From Streptomyces sp. NBC_00461 (GTDB lineage: Bacteria > Actinomycetota > Actinomycetes > Streptomycetales > Streptomycetaceae), in the NCBI RefSeq assembly GCF_036013935.1, contig NZ_CP107902.1:4373001-4437000 (forward strand): a DNA stretch of 64,000 nucleotides, written 5' to 3'. Shown here one piece after another: positions 1-8,363 of this stretch. The notes beneath the pieces are model-generated. The model was not told the DNA's origin. It did not search any database and saw only the letters and a list, made by a program, of their open reading frames with translations. Made by a program: the position numbers and the translations under genes. Within the stretch, counting starts at the first letter, position 1, and every line of letters starts with the position of its first letter.

Positions 1-662
1 TGGACGGACGGCAGGCCGAGGTGCGGGGGTATCTCGGAGAAGGCGACGGCCCGGACACCGCGGGCGGCGTTGCGCCGCACCTCGGCGGCGGCGAGTTCCG
101 CGTCCCACAGGGGTATGAGCGTGAGGGGTATGAGCCGCCCCTGGGCCGCCGGGCCGCACCACTCCTCCACCATCCAGTCGTTGTAGGCCTGCACGCAGAG
201 CAGGCCCAGCTCGTGGTCCTTGGCCTCGGTGAAGGTCTGACCGCAGAAGCGGGGGAAGGTCGGGAAGCAGACGGCGGACTGGACGTGGTTGACGTCCATG
301 TCGGCGAGGCGCTGCGGGACGTCGTACGAGCCGGGCCGCATCTGCTCGTAGGTGATCACCTCCAGCTTGATGTCGTCCCTGCTGTAGCCGACCGCCGTGT
401 CCAGGCGGGTGAGGGGGCGGTGCAGGTCCTCGTAGACCCACCAGTCGCCCAGCGGGCCGTCGTCGCCCGGTTTGCCCATGACCGGCCGGAAGCGCCCGCC
501 CAGGAAGGTCATTTCCTTCAGCGGTGCGCGGACTATGCGCGGGCCGACGTCCCGGTACTTCTCCGGGAGGCGGCTCTGCCAGACGTCGGCGGGCTCCACC
601 GTGTGGTCGTCGACGGAGATGATCAGCGGAAACGTGGTCTGCGCGGTGGCTTGGGTGTCCAT
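1..662 (-). CDS. Amidohydrolase-family metal-dependent hydrolase (3' part outside the window)
   Basis: The first 220 codons of a reverse-strand gene are present; the rest lies off the left edge. The start is ATG at 662, giving a protein that begins MDTQATAQTT. It carries the ISVDDH motif typical of the amidohydrolase_2 (TIM-barrel) family, where the Asp-x-His-type pair normally binds metal. It is clearly paralogous to the complete 397-residue enzyme at 48381-49574: both have CFP(T/S)FPRFCGQTF, NDWMVEEWCG and RRNAARGV. A perfect 15-bp palindrome lies 22 bp upstream of the start, which places the gene in the same putative regulon as the acyl-CoA genes in this window. Substrate unknown. The family includes C-C decarboxylases and hydrolases, and its frequent position beside acyl-CoA dehydrogenases suggests a catabolic role. 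Confidence 0.85.
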   Translation of the reverse strand, partial: MDTQATAQTTFPLIISVDDHTVEPADVWQSRLPEKYRDVGPRIVRAPLKEMTFLGGRFRPVMGKPGDDGPLGDWWVYEDLHRPLTRLDTAVGYSRDDIKLEVITYEQMRPGSYDVPQRLADMDVNHVQSAVCFPTFPRFCGQTFTEAKDHELGLLCVQAYNDWMVEEWCGPAAQGRLIPLTLIPLWDAELAAAEVRRNAARGVRAVAFSEIPPHLGLPSV

Positions 663-683
663 GGCGGCCACGGTAGCGCCGAT

Positions 684-698
684 CTGACGGGCCGTCAG
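684..698. promoter_or_regulatory. Palindromic operator (site 1) upstream of the amidohydrolase
   Basis: CTGACGGGCCGTCAG is a perfect inverted repeat between the reverse-strand amidohydrolase (start 662) and afsR (start 883). It matches the palindrome found before the other catabolic operons in the window. Its closeness to the amidohydrolase start suggests that gene is the target rather than afsR. Binding by a TetR-type repressor is inferred. Confidence 0.7.
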
Positions 699-882
699 CT
701 ATGTGGTTGTGGACTTCTTGGCGCTCGGGAATGGCCCGGGAATGTTCGGAAGTGTGCGAAGAGCAGGTGAGGGCCTTGTGATATCCCGCGCGTCTGTCGG
801 TGACCGCGCGCTCCACAGCTGACGCATCCGCCGAGAACAAGGCAAACTGACGGAGTTGCTCACTGTGTCTAGGGGGACGGCG

Positions 883-3837
883 ATGGACGGTGTACCGCGA
901 GTGCCGGAGCAGAGGCGGTCCGGCTCCTGCGCGGAGCCGGTCGCGCTGAGCTTCGGCGTGCTCGGTCCGGTACGAGCCCGACGCGGCGAGGTGCAGCTCA
1001 GCACCGGCTCCCCGCAGCAACGCGCCCTGCTCGCCGCCCTGCTGCTGCGCGAGGGCCGCACGGCGACCGCGGGCGAGCTGATCGACGCCCTGTGGGGCGA
1101 GGAGCCGCCGTCGCAGGCACTGGCGGCACTGCGCACGTACGCCTCCCGGCTGCGGAAGGTGCTGGACCCCAGGGTCCTGGTGAGCGAGTCCGGCGGGTAC
1201 GCGGTGCGCGGGCTCGCCGAGGGCGCGCTGGACCTGGCGGTGGCGCAGGAGCTGGCGGCCGAGGCGGAGAAGGCGCGGGGCTCCGGGGACCTGCGCCATG
1301 CACGGGAGGTGCTGGGCCGCGCGCTGGCGCTGTGGGACGGCGAGGCGCTGGCCGGCGTGCCGGGCCCGTACGCGGAGACCCAGCGGGTCCGTCTGGAGGA
1401 GTGGCGGCTGCAACTCCTCGAATCCCGGCTGGACATGGACCTGGAGCAGGGGTGCCACGCGGAGGCGGTGTCGGAGCTGACCGCCCTGACGGCCGCGCAC
1501 CCCCTGCGCGAGCGGCTGCGCGAACTGCTGATGCTGGCGCTGTACCGCAGCGGCCGCCAGGCGGAGGCGCTGGCCGTGTACACGGACACCCGGCAGCTGC
1601 TGGCGGACGAACTCGGCGTGGATCCACGTCCGGGGCTGCGGGAACTGCAGCAGCGGATCCTGCGGGCCGACCCGAGTCTGGCGCAGGCCCCGTCCCCGAA
1701 GGCCGAGCCGGCCTCCACCCTCGTCCGCCCGGCCCAGCTCCCGGCCACGGTCCCGGACTTCACCGGCCGTTCGGCCTTCGTGGCCGAGCTGGGTGAGGTG
1801 CTGGCCTCGGCGGAGGGCCGGGTGATGGCGGTGTCGGCGGTGGCGGGCATCGGGGGCGTGGGCAAGACCACGCTCGCCGTGCACGTCGCCCACCAGGCGC
1901 GGGCCGCCTTCCCGGACGGGCAGCTGTACGTCGACCTCCAGGGCGCCGGCGCGAGTTCGGCGGAACCGGAGACCGTGCTCGGGTCGTTCCTGCGCGCGCT
2001 CGGCACCGTGGACTCGGCGATCCCGGACTCCCTGGAGGAACGCTCGGCGCTGTACCGCTCGGTCCTGGACGGCCGCCGGGTGCTGGTCCTGCTGGACAAC
2101 GCCCGGGACGCGGCCCAGGTACGGCCCCTGCTCCCCGGCACGGAGGGCTGCGCGGCCCTGGTGACGTCACGGGTGCGGATGGTCGACCTGGCGGGCGCCC
2201 ACCTCGTGGACCTGGACGTGATGTCGCCGGACGAGGCTCTGTCGCTGTTCACCAAGATCGTGGGCGCCGAGCGGGTGGCCTCGGAGCGGAAGGCCGCCCT
2301 GGACGTCGTGGCGGCGTGCGGGTTCCTCCCGCTGGCGATCCGCATCGCGGCCTCCCGCCTGGCGGCCCGCCGCACCTGGACCGTCTCCGTCCTCGCCGCC
2401 AAGCTGGCGGACGAACGCCGCCGCCTGGACGAACTGCAGGCCGGCGACCTGGCGGTCAAGGCCACCTTCGAGCTGGGCTACGGCGCGCTGGAGCCGGCCC
2501 AGGCACGCGCGTTCCGTCTCCTGGGGCTCGCGGACGGCCCGGACATCTCGGTGGCGGCGGCCGCCGCGGTGCTGGACCTTCCGGCCGACGAGACGGAGGA
2601 CCTGCTGGAGTCCCTCGTCGACACCTCCCTGCTGGAGTCGGCGGCTCCCGGCCGCTACCGCTACCACGACCTGGTCCGGCTCTACGCGCGTGCGTGCGCG
2701 GAGCGGGACGAGTGGCCGCCGAGCGAGCGTGATGCGGCGATGTCGCGGTTGCTGGACTTCTACCTGGCCACCGCGGCCGGGGTGTACGCGATCGAGCGGC
2801 CGGGGGACCGGCTGGTGGACCAGCTGGCCCCGACCGCCCATCCGGGGCTGGTCTTCGCCGACCGCCACGCGGCGCAGGACTGGCTGTACGCGGAGGCGAT
2901 CTGCCTCCTGGCCTGCGTCACCCGGTCCGCGGGCCGGCCGGAGACCCTCGCCCGCGCCATCGACCTGCTGTGGGCCGCGCACGACCTGTCCGAGTCGGGC
3001 GCCAACTCCAAGGGATACGAGGCGACCGCGCAGACCCTGGTGGAGGCTTCCCGGCGGCTCGGCGATCCGCGGGCCGAGGCGCGTGCCCTGATGACCCTGG
3101 TGACCGTCCATCTCGTGATCGGCCGCTTCGAGCAGGCGGACCAGGAGGCCGAGCGCGCCACCCTCCTCGCGCGACAGGCGCGGGACCTTCTCCCGGTCTG
3201 CTGGGCGAGCAACGCACGCGGGATCCTCGCGCTCTACCAGAACCGCCACGCCGACGGCGAGGAGCACCTCTCCCAGGCCATCGAGCACTTCCGCACGCTG
3301 GGCGACCGCCCCGGCGAGGCGAGCGCCCTGTGCAACCTCTCCCGCATCCACCTCGCCACCGGGCGCACGACCAGCGCGGTCGCGCTGGCCCGGGAGGGCA
3401 TCGGCGTCTACGACGCGATGGGCAACACCATGCGGGGCGCGAACGCCCGGTACGCGCTCGGTCTGGCGCTCACCCAGAGCGGCGAGCTGGACTCCGCGAC
3501 CGACCGGCTGCACGAGGCGCTGGAGGTGTTCCGGGACAGCCGCCAGCGCCTGTGGGAGGGCATGAGCCTGTTCCGGCTGGCCGAGGTCGATCTCGCCGCC
3601 CGGCGCCCCGCGCAGGCCGCGGCGAACGCCGAGATGGCGCTGACGGTGCTGCGCGGCATCGGCGGGGAGTGGCGGCGGGGCAACGTCCTGACCGTCCTGG
3701 GCCGTGCCCTCAGCGGCATCGGGCAGACGGGCCGGGCGCAGGTCTGCTGGCAGGAAGCCGTGGCGATCTACGAGGACCTGGGCTCCGACGAGGCCGTGGA
3801 GGTACGGGCACTGCTGACACCGTTGCGCGCGGCCTGA
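883..3837 (+). CDS. afsR: AfsR, SARP-type pleiotropic transcriptional activator with NB-ARC ATPase and TPR domains
   Basis: The protein has 984 residues, close to the 993 of S. coelicolor AfsR. An OmpR-type winged helix occupies about residues 20-110 (FGVLGPV start, YASRLRKVL) and is followed by a bacterial transcriptional activation domain to about 265. An NB-ARC ATPase (about 300-560) has the P-loop GIGGVGKTT near residue 322. The C-terminal third is TPR-like helical repeats. ATG at 883 is preferred over the in-frame TTG at 856 because the purine-rich AGGGGGA ends 5 bases before it. In S. coelicolor AfsR is phosphorylated by AfsK and activates afsS. Both partners lie in this window: afsS directly downstream and afsK at 9065-11422. 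The direct repeats before afsS fit AfsR binding. Confidence 0.93.
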   Translation: MDGVPRVPEQRRSGSCAEPVALSFGVLGPVRARRGEVQLSTGSPQQRALLAALLLREGRTATAGELIDALWGEEPPSQALAALRTYASRLRKVLDPRVLVSESGGYAVRGLAEGALDLAVAQELAAEAEKARGSGDLRHAREVLGRALALWDGEALAGVPGPYAETQRVRLEEWRLQLLESRLDMDLEQGCHAEAVSELTALTAAHPLRERLRELLMLALYRSGRQAEALAVYTDTRQLLADELGVDPRPGLRELQQRILRADPSLAQAPSPKAEPASTLVRPAQLPATVPDFTGRSAFVAELGEVLASAEGRVMAVSAVAGIGGVGKTTLAVHVAHQARAAFPDGQLYVDLQGAGASSAEPETVLGSFLRALGTVDSAIPDSLEERSALYRSVLDGRRVLVLLDNARDAAQVRPLLPGTEGCAALVTSRVRMVDLAGAHLVDLDVMSPDEALSLFTKIVGAERVASERKAALDVVAACGFLPLAIRIAASRLAARRTWTVSVLAAKLADERRRLDELQAGDLAVKATFELGYGALEPAQARAFRLLGLADGPDISVAAAAAVLDLPADETEDLLESLVDTSLLESAAPGRYRYHDLVRLYARACAERDEWPPSERDAAMSRLLDFYLATAAGVYAIERPGDRLVDQLAPTAHPGLVFADRHAAQDWLYAEAICLLACVTRSAGRPETLARAIDLLWAAHDLSESGANSKGYEATAQTLVEASRRLGDPRAEARALMTLVTVHLVIGRFEQADQEAERATLLARQARDLLPVCWASNARGILALYQNRHADGEEHLSQAIEHFRTLGDRPGEASALCNLSRIHLATGRTTSAVALAREGIGVYDAMGNTMRGANARYALGLALTQSGELDSATDRLHEALEVFRDSRQRLWEGMSLFRLAEVDLAARRPAQAAANAEMALTVLRGIGGEWRRGNVLTVLGRALSGIGQTGRAQVCWQEAVAIYEDLGSDEAVEVRALLTPLRAA

Positions 3838-3851
3838 GGGGCCCGCGGAGG

Positions 3852-3885
3852 CGTTCATCATTCGTTTATCGCCTTCCGCCATGCT
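3852..3885 (+). promoter_or_regulatory. afsS promoter with AfsR-type direct repeats
   Basis: CGTTCATC (3852-3859) and CGTTTATC (3863-3870) are direct repeats with an 11-bp pitch. They lie 9 bp upstream of a plausible -10 hexamer CATGCT (3880-3885). This is the usual geometry of SARP-dependent promoters, where heptamer-like repeats replace the -35. In S. coelicolor AfsR binds such repeats at afsS, and PhoP binds an overlapping site with similar GTTCATC-like repeats. The remaining 165 bases up to the afsS start would be untranslated leader. Confidence 0.75.
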
Positions 3886-4052
3886 GAAGGCAGTCGATCC
3901 GTCGCGTCGGGGGGCAGACGGGTCACTGGCGGGCCCCATACCCACTTATCGGGGCGAGCGGCCCAGCAGGGTCCGTCCGGTCGTCCTCGGGGGAGTGACC
4001 GGGCGGGCCCTGCCGATCCATCCATGCGATCCACCAAGGGGAGTTGACGACC

Positions 4053-4238
4053 ATGAGCGACGAGCTCAAGCCGGAGGACCTGCACGCCACGTCCACGACG
4101 GACGGCAAGGTCACGACCCAGGACCTGCACGCCACGGACAAGCCCGTGAAGCCCGACGACCTGCACGCCACGGACGAGCCCTTGGAGACCAAGGACCTGC
4201 ACGCCACGTCGGAGCCCTTCAAGCCGACCAAGGCGTAA
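4053..4238 (+). CDS. afsS: AfsS (AfsR2), small repeat-containing activator of antibiotic production
   Basis: This 61-residue hydrophilic protein contains four copies of DLHAT (residues 9-13, 24-28, 36-40 and 48-52) separated by Lys/Pro/Glu-rich spacers. S. coelicolor AfsS is 63 residues with comparable repeats and sits immediately downstream of afsR, as here. The start is ATG at 4053 with AAGGGGAG about 9 bases upstream; an in-frame TTG at 4044 is less likely. AfsS is transcribed from an AfsR-dependent promoter and stimulates secondary metabolism; its biochemical mechanism is not settled. The direct-repeat promoter at 3852-3885 supports the assignment. Confidence 0.9.
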   Translation: MSDELKPEDLHATSTTDGKVTTQDLHATDKPVKPDDLHATDEPLETKDLHATSEPFKPTKA

Positions 4239-4257
4239 GCCTCCTCGCACGGGGACC

Positions 4258-4291
4258 GGCCGCGGCGGCACGGAGGGGAGCCGCCGCGGCC
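4258..4291. terminator. Hairpin terminator between convergent afsS and the acyl-CoA ligase
   Basis: A 12-bp perfect inverted repeat, GGCCGCGGCGGC (4258-4269) and its complement (4280-4291), flanks a 10-base loop. It sits between the 3' ends of two convergent genes, so it probably works in both directions. There is no T-run, which is common in Streptomyces. Confidence 0.7.
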
Positions 4292-4306
4292 GAGGTGTGC
4301 CCGCGC

Positions 4307-5875
4307 TCAGCGCGCCCGCCCCCGCAGTTCCCCCTTGACCACCTTCCCGCTCGCGTTCCGGGGCAGTTCCGTCAGGAACTCCACCTGCCTGGGCACCTTG
4401 TAGTTCGCCATCTCCCGCCGTGCCCACGCCATCAGGTCGTCCGCCGTGAGGACCGCGCCCGCCCGCCGCACCACACAGGCCTTCCCGACCTCCCCGAGCC
4501 GCGGATCCGGTACGCCGATCACCGCGACGTCCGCCACATCCGGGTGCAGGCCCAGCAGTTGCTCTATCTCCGCCGGGTAGGCGTTGAAGCCGCCGACGAT
4601 GAACATGTCCTTGATGCGGTCGGTGATCCTGAGGCAGCCCGTCTCGTCCAGCACGCCCACATCCCCGGTCCGCAGCCAGCCGTCCGCCGTCAGCACCTCG
4701 GCCGTGGCCGTCTCGTCCTCGTAGTAGCCGCGCATGACGTTGAAGCCGCGCACCAGGACCTCGCCGGGCTCGCCGGGCGGTGCCTCGACCCGCACCTCGG
4801 TGCCCGGTATCGCCCGCCCGGACGTCGAGGCGATCACCGTGGGGTCGTCGCCGCGCCGGCACATCGTCACGATGCCGCTGGCCTCCGAGAGGCCGTACGC
4901 CGTCAGGACCGTCTCCACGCCCAGTTCCCCGCGCAGCCGCTCCACCAGCCTGAGCGGCACCACCGCCGCGCCCGTCACCACCAGTCGCAGTGCCGAGAGG
5001 TCATGGGTGTCGCGGGACGGGTGGTCCAGCAGGGACTGGTGGAGGGTCGGCGGTCCCGGCAGGACCGACACCCGCTCCGCCGCGATGTTGGCCAGGGCCG
5101 TGTCGATGTTGAACACCGGCTGGGGGATCATCGTCGCGCCGCGCATCAGACAGGCCAGGACTCCGGCCTTGTAGCCGAAGGTGTGGAAGAAGGGGTTCAC
5201 GATCAGATAGCGGTCGCCGCGCCGCAGCCCCGCGAGATCACTCCAGATCTCGTACGCCCTGAGCGTCTGCGCGTGGGTGATCACCGCGCCCTTGGGGCGG
5301 CCCGTCGTGCCGGACGTGAAGACGATGTCCGACGGCTGGGAGCCGTCCACCGCCGCCGACCGCGCCCGCACCTCGGACGGGCCCACTCCGTCCCCGCCCG
5401 CGAGGAAGTCCTTCCACGTACGGAAGTCGGCGGGCGCGTCGTCCGACAGCACCACCACCTGCTCCAGCGACGGCAGTTCCGGCCCCTCCGCGACCGCCCG
5501 CCGCAGAGACGCCACGTACGAGGTCCCCAGGAACGTCCCCGTCACGAACAGCAGCCGCGCTCCGCTCCTGCGCAGCACGTCCGCCGCCTCCGCGCCCTTG
5601 AAGCGCGTGTTGACCGGCACGAGCACCGCCCCGGCCGACACCGCGCCCAGCGCCGCCACGATCCAGTCCAGGGAGTTGGGGGCCCAGATCGCGACCCGGT
5701 CACCCGGCGAGAGGCCCCTCGCGATGCAGGCGGCCGCCGCCCGTTCGACGCGGGCGCCCAGTTCGGCGTACGAGATCCGGGTACGGCCCTCCACCACCGC
5801 CTCGACGTCCGCGTACCGCTCGGCCGCGGACCGGACGAGTTCCGGAATGCTGCCCCACTCGACGTCACCGCGCAC
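4307..5875 (-). CDS. Acyl-CoA synthetase (FadD3-like AMP-forming ligase)
   Basis: This is a 522-residue ANL-superfamily ligase that activates a carboxylic acid to its CoA thioester via an acyl-adenylate. Visible motifs are the P-loop FTSGTTGRPKG (about 182-193), YGLSEASG, GWLRTGDVG, the hinge DRIKDMFIVGG and a C-terminal Lys in NASGKVVKGE. The GTG start at 5875 gives a VRGDVEWGSIPE N-terminus with GGGAAGGTTGGGGG upstream; the open frame continues much further upstream without family similarity. It is divergent from the thiolase at 6006, and two palindromic operators lie between them. This gene and the three across the divergent region separate afsR/afsS from afsK. The substrate cannot be read from sequence; steroid or terpenoid side-chain acids are a guess. 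Confidence 0.88.
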   Translation of the reverse strand: MRGDVEWGSIPELVRSAAERYADVEAVVEGRTRISYAELGARVERAAAACIARGLSPGDRVAIWAPNSLDWIVAALGAVSAGAVLVPVNTRFKGAEAADVLRRSGARLLFVTGTFLGTSYVASLRRAVAEGPELPSLEQVVVLSDDAPADFRTWKDFLAGGDGVGPSEVRARSAAVDGSQPSDIVFTSGTTGRPKGAVITHAQTLRAYEIWSDLAGLRRGDRYLIVNPFFHTFGYKAGVLACLMRGATMIPQPVFNIDTALANIAAERVSVLPGPPTLHQSLLDHPSRDTHDLSALRLVVTGAAVVPLRLVERLRGELGVETVLTAYGLSEASGIVTMCRRGDDPTVIASTSGRAIPGTEVRVEAPPGEPGEVLVRGFNVMRGYYEDETATAEVLTADGWLRTGDVGVLDETGCLRITDRIKDMFIVGGFNAYPAEIEQLLGLHPDVADVAVIGVPDPRLGEVGKACVVRRAGAVLTADDLMAWARREMANYKVPRQVEFLTELPRNASGKVVKGELRGRAR

Positions 5876-5932
5876 AACGACCCCCAACCTTCCCCACCTC
5901 TCAACTCCGTTCGAGCCGGGGACACCCCATTG

Positions 5933-5974
5933 CTGACTGTCCGTCAGATTAGCTGTAGCCTGACGACCTGTCAG
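5933..5974. promoter_or_regulatory. Two palindromic operators (sites 2 and 3) in the ligase/thiolase divergent promoter
   Basis: CTGACTGTCCGTCAG (5933-5947) and CTGACGACCTGTCAG (5960-5974) lie with centres 27 bp apart between divergent genes. For the rightward thiolase transcript, CTGACT (5933-5938) and TAGCCT (5956-5961) form a plausible -35/-10 with a 17-bp spacer. One operator would then cover the -35 and the other would start at the -10, as expected for repression. Confidence 0.72.
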
Positions 5975-6005
5975 CTGCCCTGGCATCTTGCGGAGGTCCC
6001 CCACC

Positions 6006-7160
6006 ATGACCGGAATCAAGGACGCCACCGCGATCGTCGGGATCGGGCAAACCCCTTTCGCCAGACGGCTGGACGAGGACGAGAAGACCCTCGCCTGCCG
6101 GGCCGTCCTCGCCGCTCTCGACGACGCGGGCATCGCTCCGGGCGAGGTCGACGCCCTCGCCTCGTACACGATGGAGGAGACGGACGAGGTGGAGCTGGCG
6201 AAGGCCGTCGGCTTCGGTGACCTCACCTTCTTCAGCAAGGCCGGCTACGGCGGCGGCGGTTCGTGCGCCACGGTCGCCCATCTCGCCACCGCCATCGCCG
6301 CGGGCCAGGCCACGATCGGCGTCGCCTGGCGCTCGCGCAAGCGCGGCAGCGGCCCCCGCCCCTGGAAGAACACCACCGTCCAACTCCCCACCCCCGCCCA
6401 GTGGACCCGCCCCTTCGGCCTGCTGCGCCCGGCCGACGAGATCGCCATGCTCACCCGCCGCTACATGCACGAGTACGGCGTGACCCGCGACCACCTCTTC
6501 AACGTCGCCCTCGCCTGCCGCAACAGAGCGAACCAGAATCCGGCCGCGGTGATGTACGACCGCCCTCTGACCCGCGAGATGTACATGACCTCCCGCTGGA
6601 TCAGCGAGCCGCTCTGCCTCTTCGACAACTGCCTGGAGACGGACGGCGCGTTGGCGTGCGTGGTCGTGTCCGGTGAACGCGCGCGTGACTGCCGCCGGAC
6701 CCCCGTCTACGTCCACTCCGCAGCGCAGGGCCTGCCCTCCCAGCACCACGGCATGGTCAACTACTGGAACGACGACCCGCTCACCGGACCCGCCCAGGCC
6801 GCCGCCCGACACCTTTGGAAACACGCGGACTTCACGCCCCAGGACGTGGACGTGGCCCAGATCTACGACGCGTTCACGGCGCTCGTACCGCTCTCCCTGG
6901 AGGGCTACGGGTTCTGCGACCGCGGAGAGGGCGGTGCGTTCACCGAGCAGGGGGCCCTGGAGATGGGCGGACGGCTGCCCCTCAACACCGGGGGCGGCGG
7001 GCTCAGTGAGGCCTACGTCCACGGGTTCAACCTCATCAACGAAGGCGTGAAGCAGCTCAGAGGCACCAGCACCGCCCAGGTCCCGGACGCCACCACCTGC
7101 CTGGTCACCGCCGGCGAGGGAGTCCCGACGTCCGCCCTGCTGCTGACGAACAGGAGTTGA
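6006..7160 (+). CDS. Thiolase / lipid-transfer-protein (SCP-x type) family enzyme
   Basis: The protein has 384 residues of the thiolase-like SCP-x/Ltp family. The N-terminal AIVGIGQTPF opens the fold. A candidate nucleophile Cys lies in GGSCATV near residue 87. QIYDAFT (near 285) and NTGGGGLSEAYVHG (about 328-341) supply the conserved Tyr, Asn and His positions. The ATG at 6006 has GGAGG 9 bases upstream. The next gene, 7 bases downstream, is a DUF35 zinc-ribbon/OB protein. In actinobacterial cholesterol degradation such pairs (Ltp2-ChsH2) cleave beta-hydroxy side chains by retro-aldol reaction, while other SCP-x proteins are true thiolases. The retained Cys here favours thiolysis. Expression is probably controlled by the operators at 5933-5974. 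Confidence 0.88.
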   Translation: MTGIKDATAIVGIGQTPFARRLDEDEKTLACRAVLAALDDAGIAPGEVDALASYTMEETDEVELAKAVGFGDLTFFSKAGYGGGGSCATVAHLATAIAAGQATIGVAWRSRKRGSGPRPWKNTTVQLPTPAQWTRPFGLLRPADEIAMLTRRYMHEYGVTRDHLFNVALACRNRANQNPAAVMYDRPLTREMYMTSRWISEPLCLFDNCLETDGALACVVVSGERARDCRRTPVYVHSAAQGLPSQHHGMVNYWNDDPLTGPAQAAARHLWKHADFTPQDVDVAQIYDAFTALVPLSLEGYGFCDRGEGGAFTEQGALEMGGRLPLNTGGGGLSEAYVHGFNLINEGVKQLRGTSTAQVPDATTCLVTAGEGVPTSALLLTNRS

Positions 7161-7167
7161 GCCACCC

Positions 7168-7584
7168 ATGCTGACCCCCGTCACCGACGCCGACGGCGCC
7201 CCCTTCTGGGGCTACGCGCGCCAGGGCGAACTCCGCGTCCAGGCCTGCGCCGCCTGCTCCGAACTCCGCTTCCCGCCCCGGCCCTGCTGCCCCCACTGCC
7301 AGTCCTTCGAGAGCGAGTGGCGGCCGGTCGACGGACACGGGCGCATCTGGTCCTACGTCGTCCCGCACCCGCCCCTGCTGCCCGACTACGCGCGGCAGGC
7401 GCCGTACAACGTCGTCGTCGTCGAGCTCACCGAGGCCCCGCGCATCCGTCTGGTCGGCAATGTGGTCGCCGAGGCCGGCGCGCGGCTCGACTCGGTCCCG
7501 CCCGAGCGCATCCGGATCGGCGCCAGGGTGCAGGTCGTCTTCGACGGCGACGGGCTGCCCCAGTGGGTCCTGGAGCGGCCATGA
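7168..7584 (+). CDS. DUF35 zinc-ribbon/OB-fold acyl-CoA-associated protein
   Basis: The 138-residue protein has a rubredoxin-like zinc ribbon, CAAC followed by CPHC (about residues 28-48), and then an OB-fold with RIWSYVV and NVVVVELTEAP. The DUF35 (ChsH2-type) family partners with thiolase-like lipid-transfer proteins and binds acyl-CoA. It sits 7 bases after such a gene and its stop overlaps the next ATG (ATGA at 7581), so the three rightward genes form one operon. A paralogue at 22675-23085 lies away from any thiolase. Confidence 0.88.
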   Translation: MLTPVTDADGAPFWGYARQGELRVQACAACSELRFPPRPCCPHCQSFESEWRPVDGHGRIWSYVVPHPPLLPDYARQAPYNVVVVELTEAPRIRLVGNVVAEAGARLDSVPPERIRIGARVQVVFDGDGLPQWVLERP

Positions 7585-8354
7585 CCGTGCGCGTGAACGC
7601 CGACAAGACCACCGGCATCGCCGTCGTCACCCTCGACCGGCCCGAGCGACTCAACGCAATCAACCTCCCGATGCGCGACGAACTGCGGCGGATCTGGCGG
7701 GAGTTGAGGTTCGACGACTCCGTGCGCGCCGTCGTCCTCACCGGCAGCGGCGAGCGCGCGTTCTGCACCGGCCTCGACCGGGACGCCGAGGTACCGCAGC
7801 CGGGCTCGCCCTACATGGCCGACGATCCGCTGCTGCGCGTCGGCCCCAAGTCGAACGACCTGTGGAAGCCGGTCGTGGCCGCCGTGCGGGGCATGGCCTG
7901 CGGGGGCGCCTTCTACCTCCTCGGGGAGTCGGACTTCCTCGTCGCCGACACCGACGCCACCTTCTTCGACCCGCACACCACCTACGGCATGGTCAGCGCC
8001 TACGAGTCGGTGCTCATGGCGCACCGCATGCCGCACGGCGAGGTCGCGCGGATGATGCTGATGGGCACGGCGGAGCGGATCGGGGCCCGCCGGGCGTACG
8101 ACATCGGGCTGGTCTCCGAACTCACCGACCCCGGCGGGGCGTTGGCCGCGGCGACCGCCTGTGCCACCGTGATCGCCGGATATCCGCCCGAAGGCGTGCA
8201 GGGGACCGTGCGGGCCCTGTGGGCCGCCAAGGAGGCCGCACTCGCCGCCGGGTTCGCCCAGGCGCCGCATCTCATCTCCCTCGGCAACCTGCCCGCGCAC
8301 CGCCAGGCGGAGCTGTTCGCCGTGCGGCGCGGCGGGGGGTTCCGGGTGCGGTGA
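7581..8354 (+). CDS. Crotonase-fold enzyme (enoyl-CoA hydratase/isomerase family, atypical active site)
   Basis: This is a 257-residue crotonase. LDRPERLNAIN near the N-terminus and GMACGGAFYLL (about 105) mark the CoA-binding and oxyanion-hole elements. The two glutamates of classical hydratases appear to be missing: GGGCE is represented by CGGAF, and the later Pro-Glu by FFDPHTT. A plain hydratase is therefore doubtful; isomerase, aldolase or hydrolase chemistry is possible. It is translationally coupled to the DUF35 gene (ATGA) and ends the operon. Confidence 0.85.
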   Translation: MTVRVNADKTTGIAVVTLDRPERLNAINLPMRDELRRIWRELRFDDSVRAVVLTGSGERAFCTGLDRDAEVPQPGSPYMADDPLLRVGPKSNDLWKPVVAAVRGMACGGAFYLLGESDFLVADTDATFFDPHTTYGMVSAYESVLMAHRMPHGEVARMMLMGTAERIGARRAYDIGLVSELTDPGGALAAATACATVIAGYPPEGVQGTVRALWAAKEAALAAGFAQAPHLISLGNLPAHRQAELFAVRRGGGFRVR

Positions 8355-8363
8355 GGCGGCCGG

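Noticed and set aside
699..2465. Long reverse-strand open frame opposite afsR
   Set aside because: It is the Ser/Arg-rich shadow frame of a high-GC gene; afsR has clear domains and the correct codon bias.
4053..4238. The DLHAT repeat protein as a RiPP multi-core precursor
   Set aside because: Position after afsR, length and repeats fit AfsS, and no modifying enzymes are adjacent.
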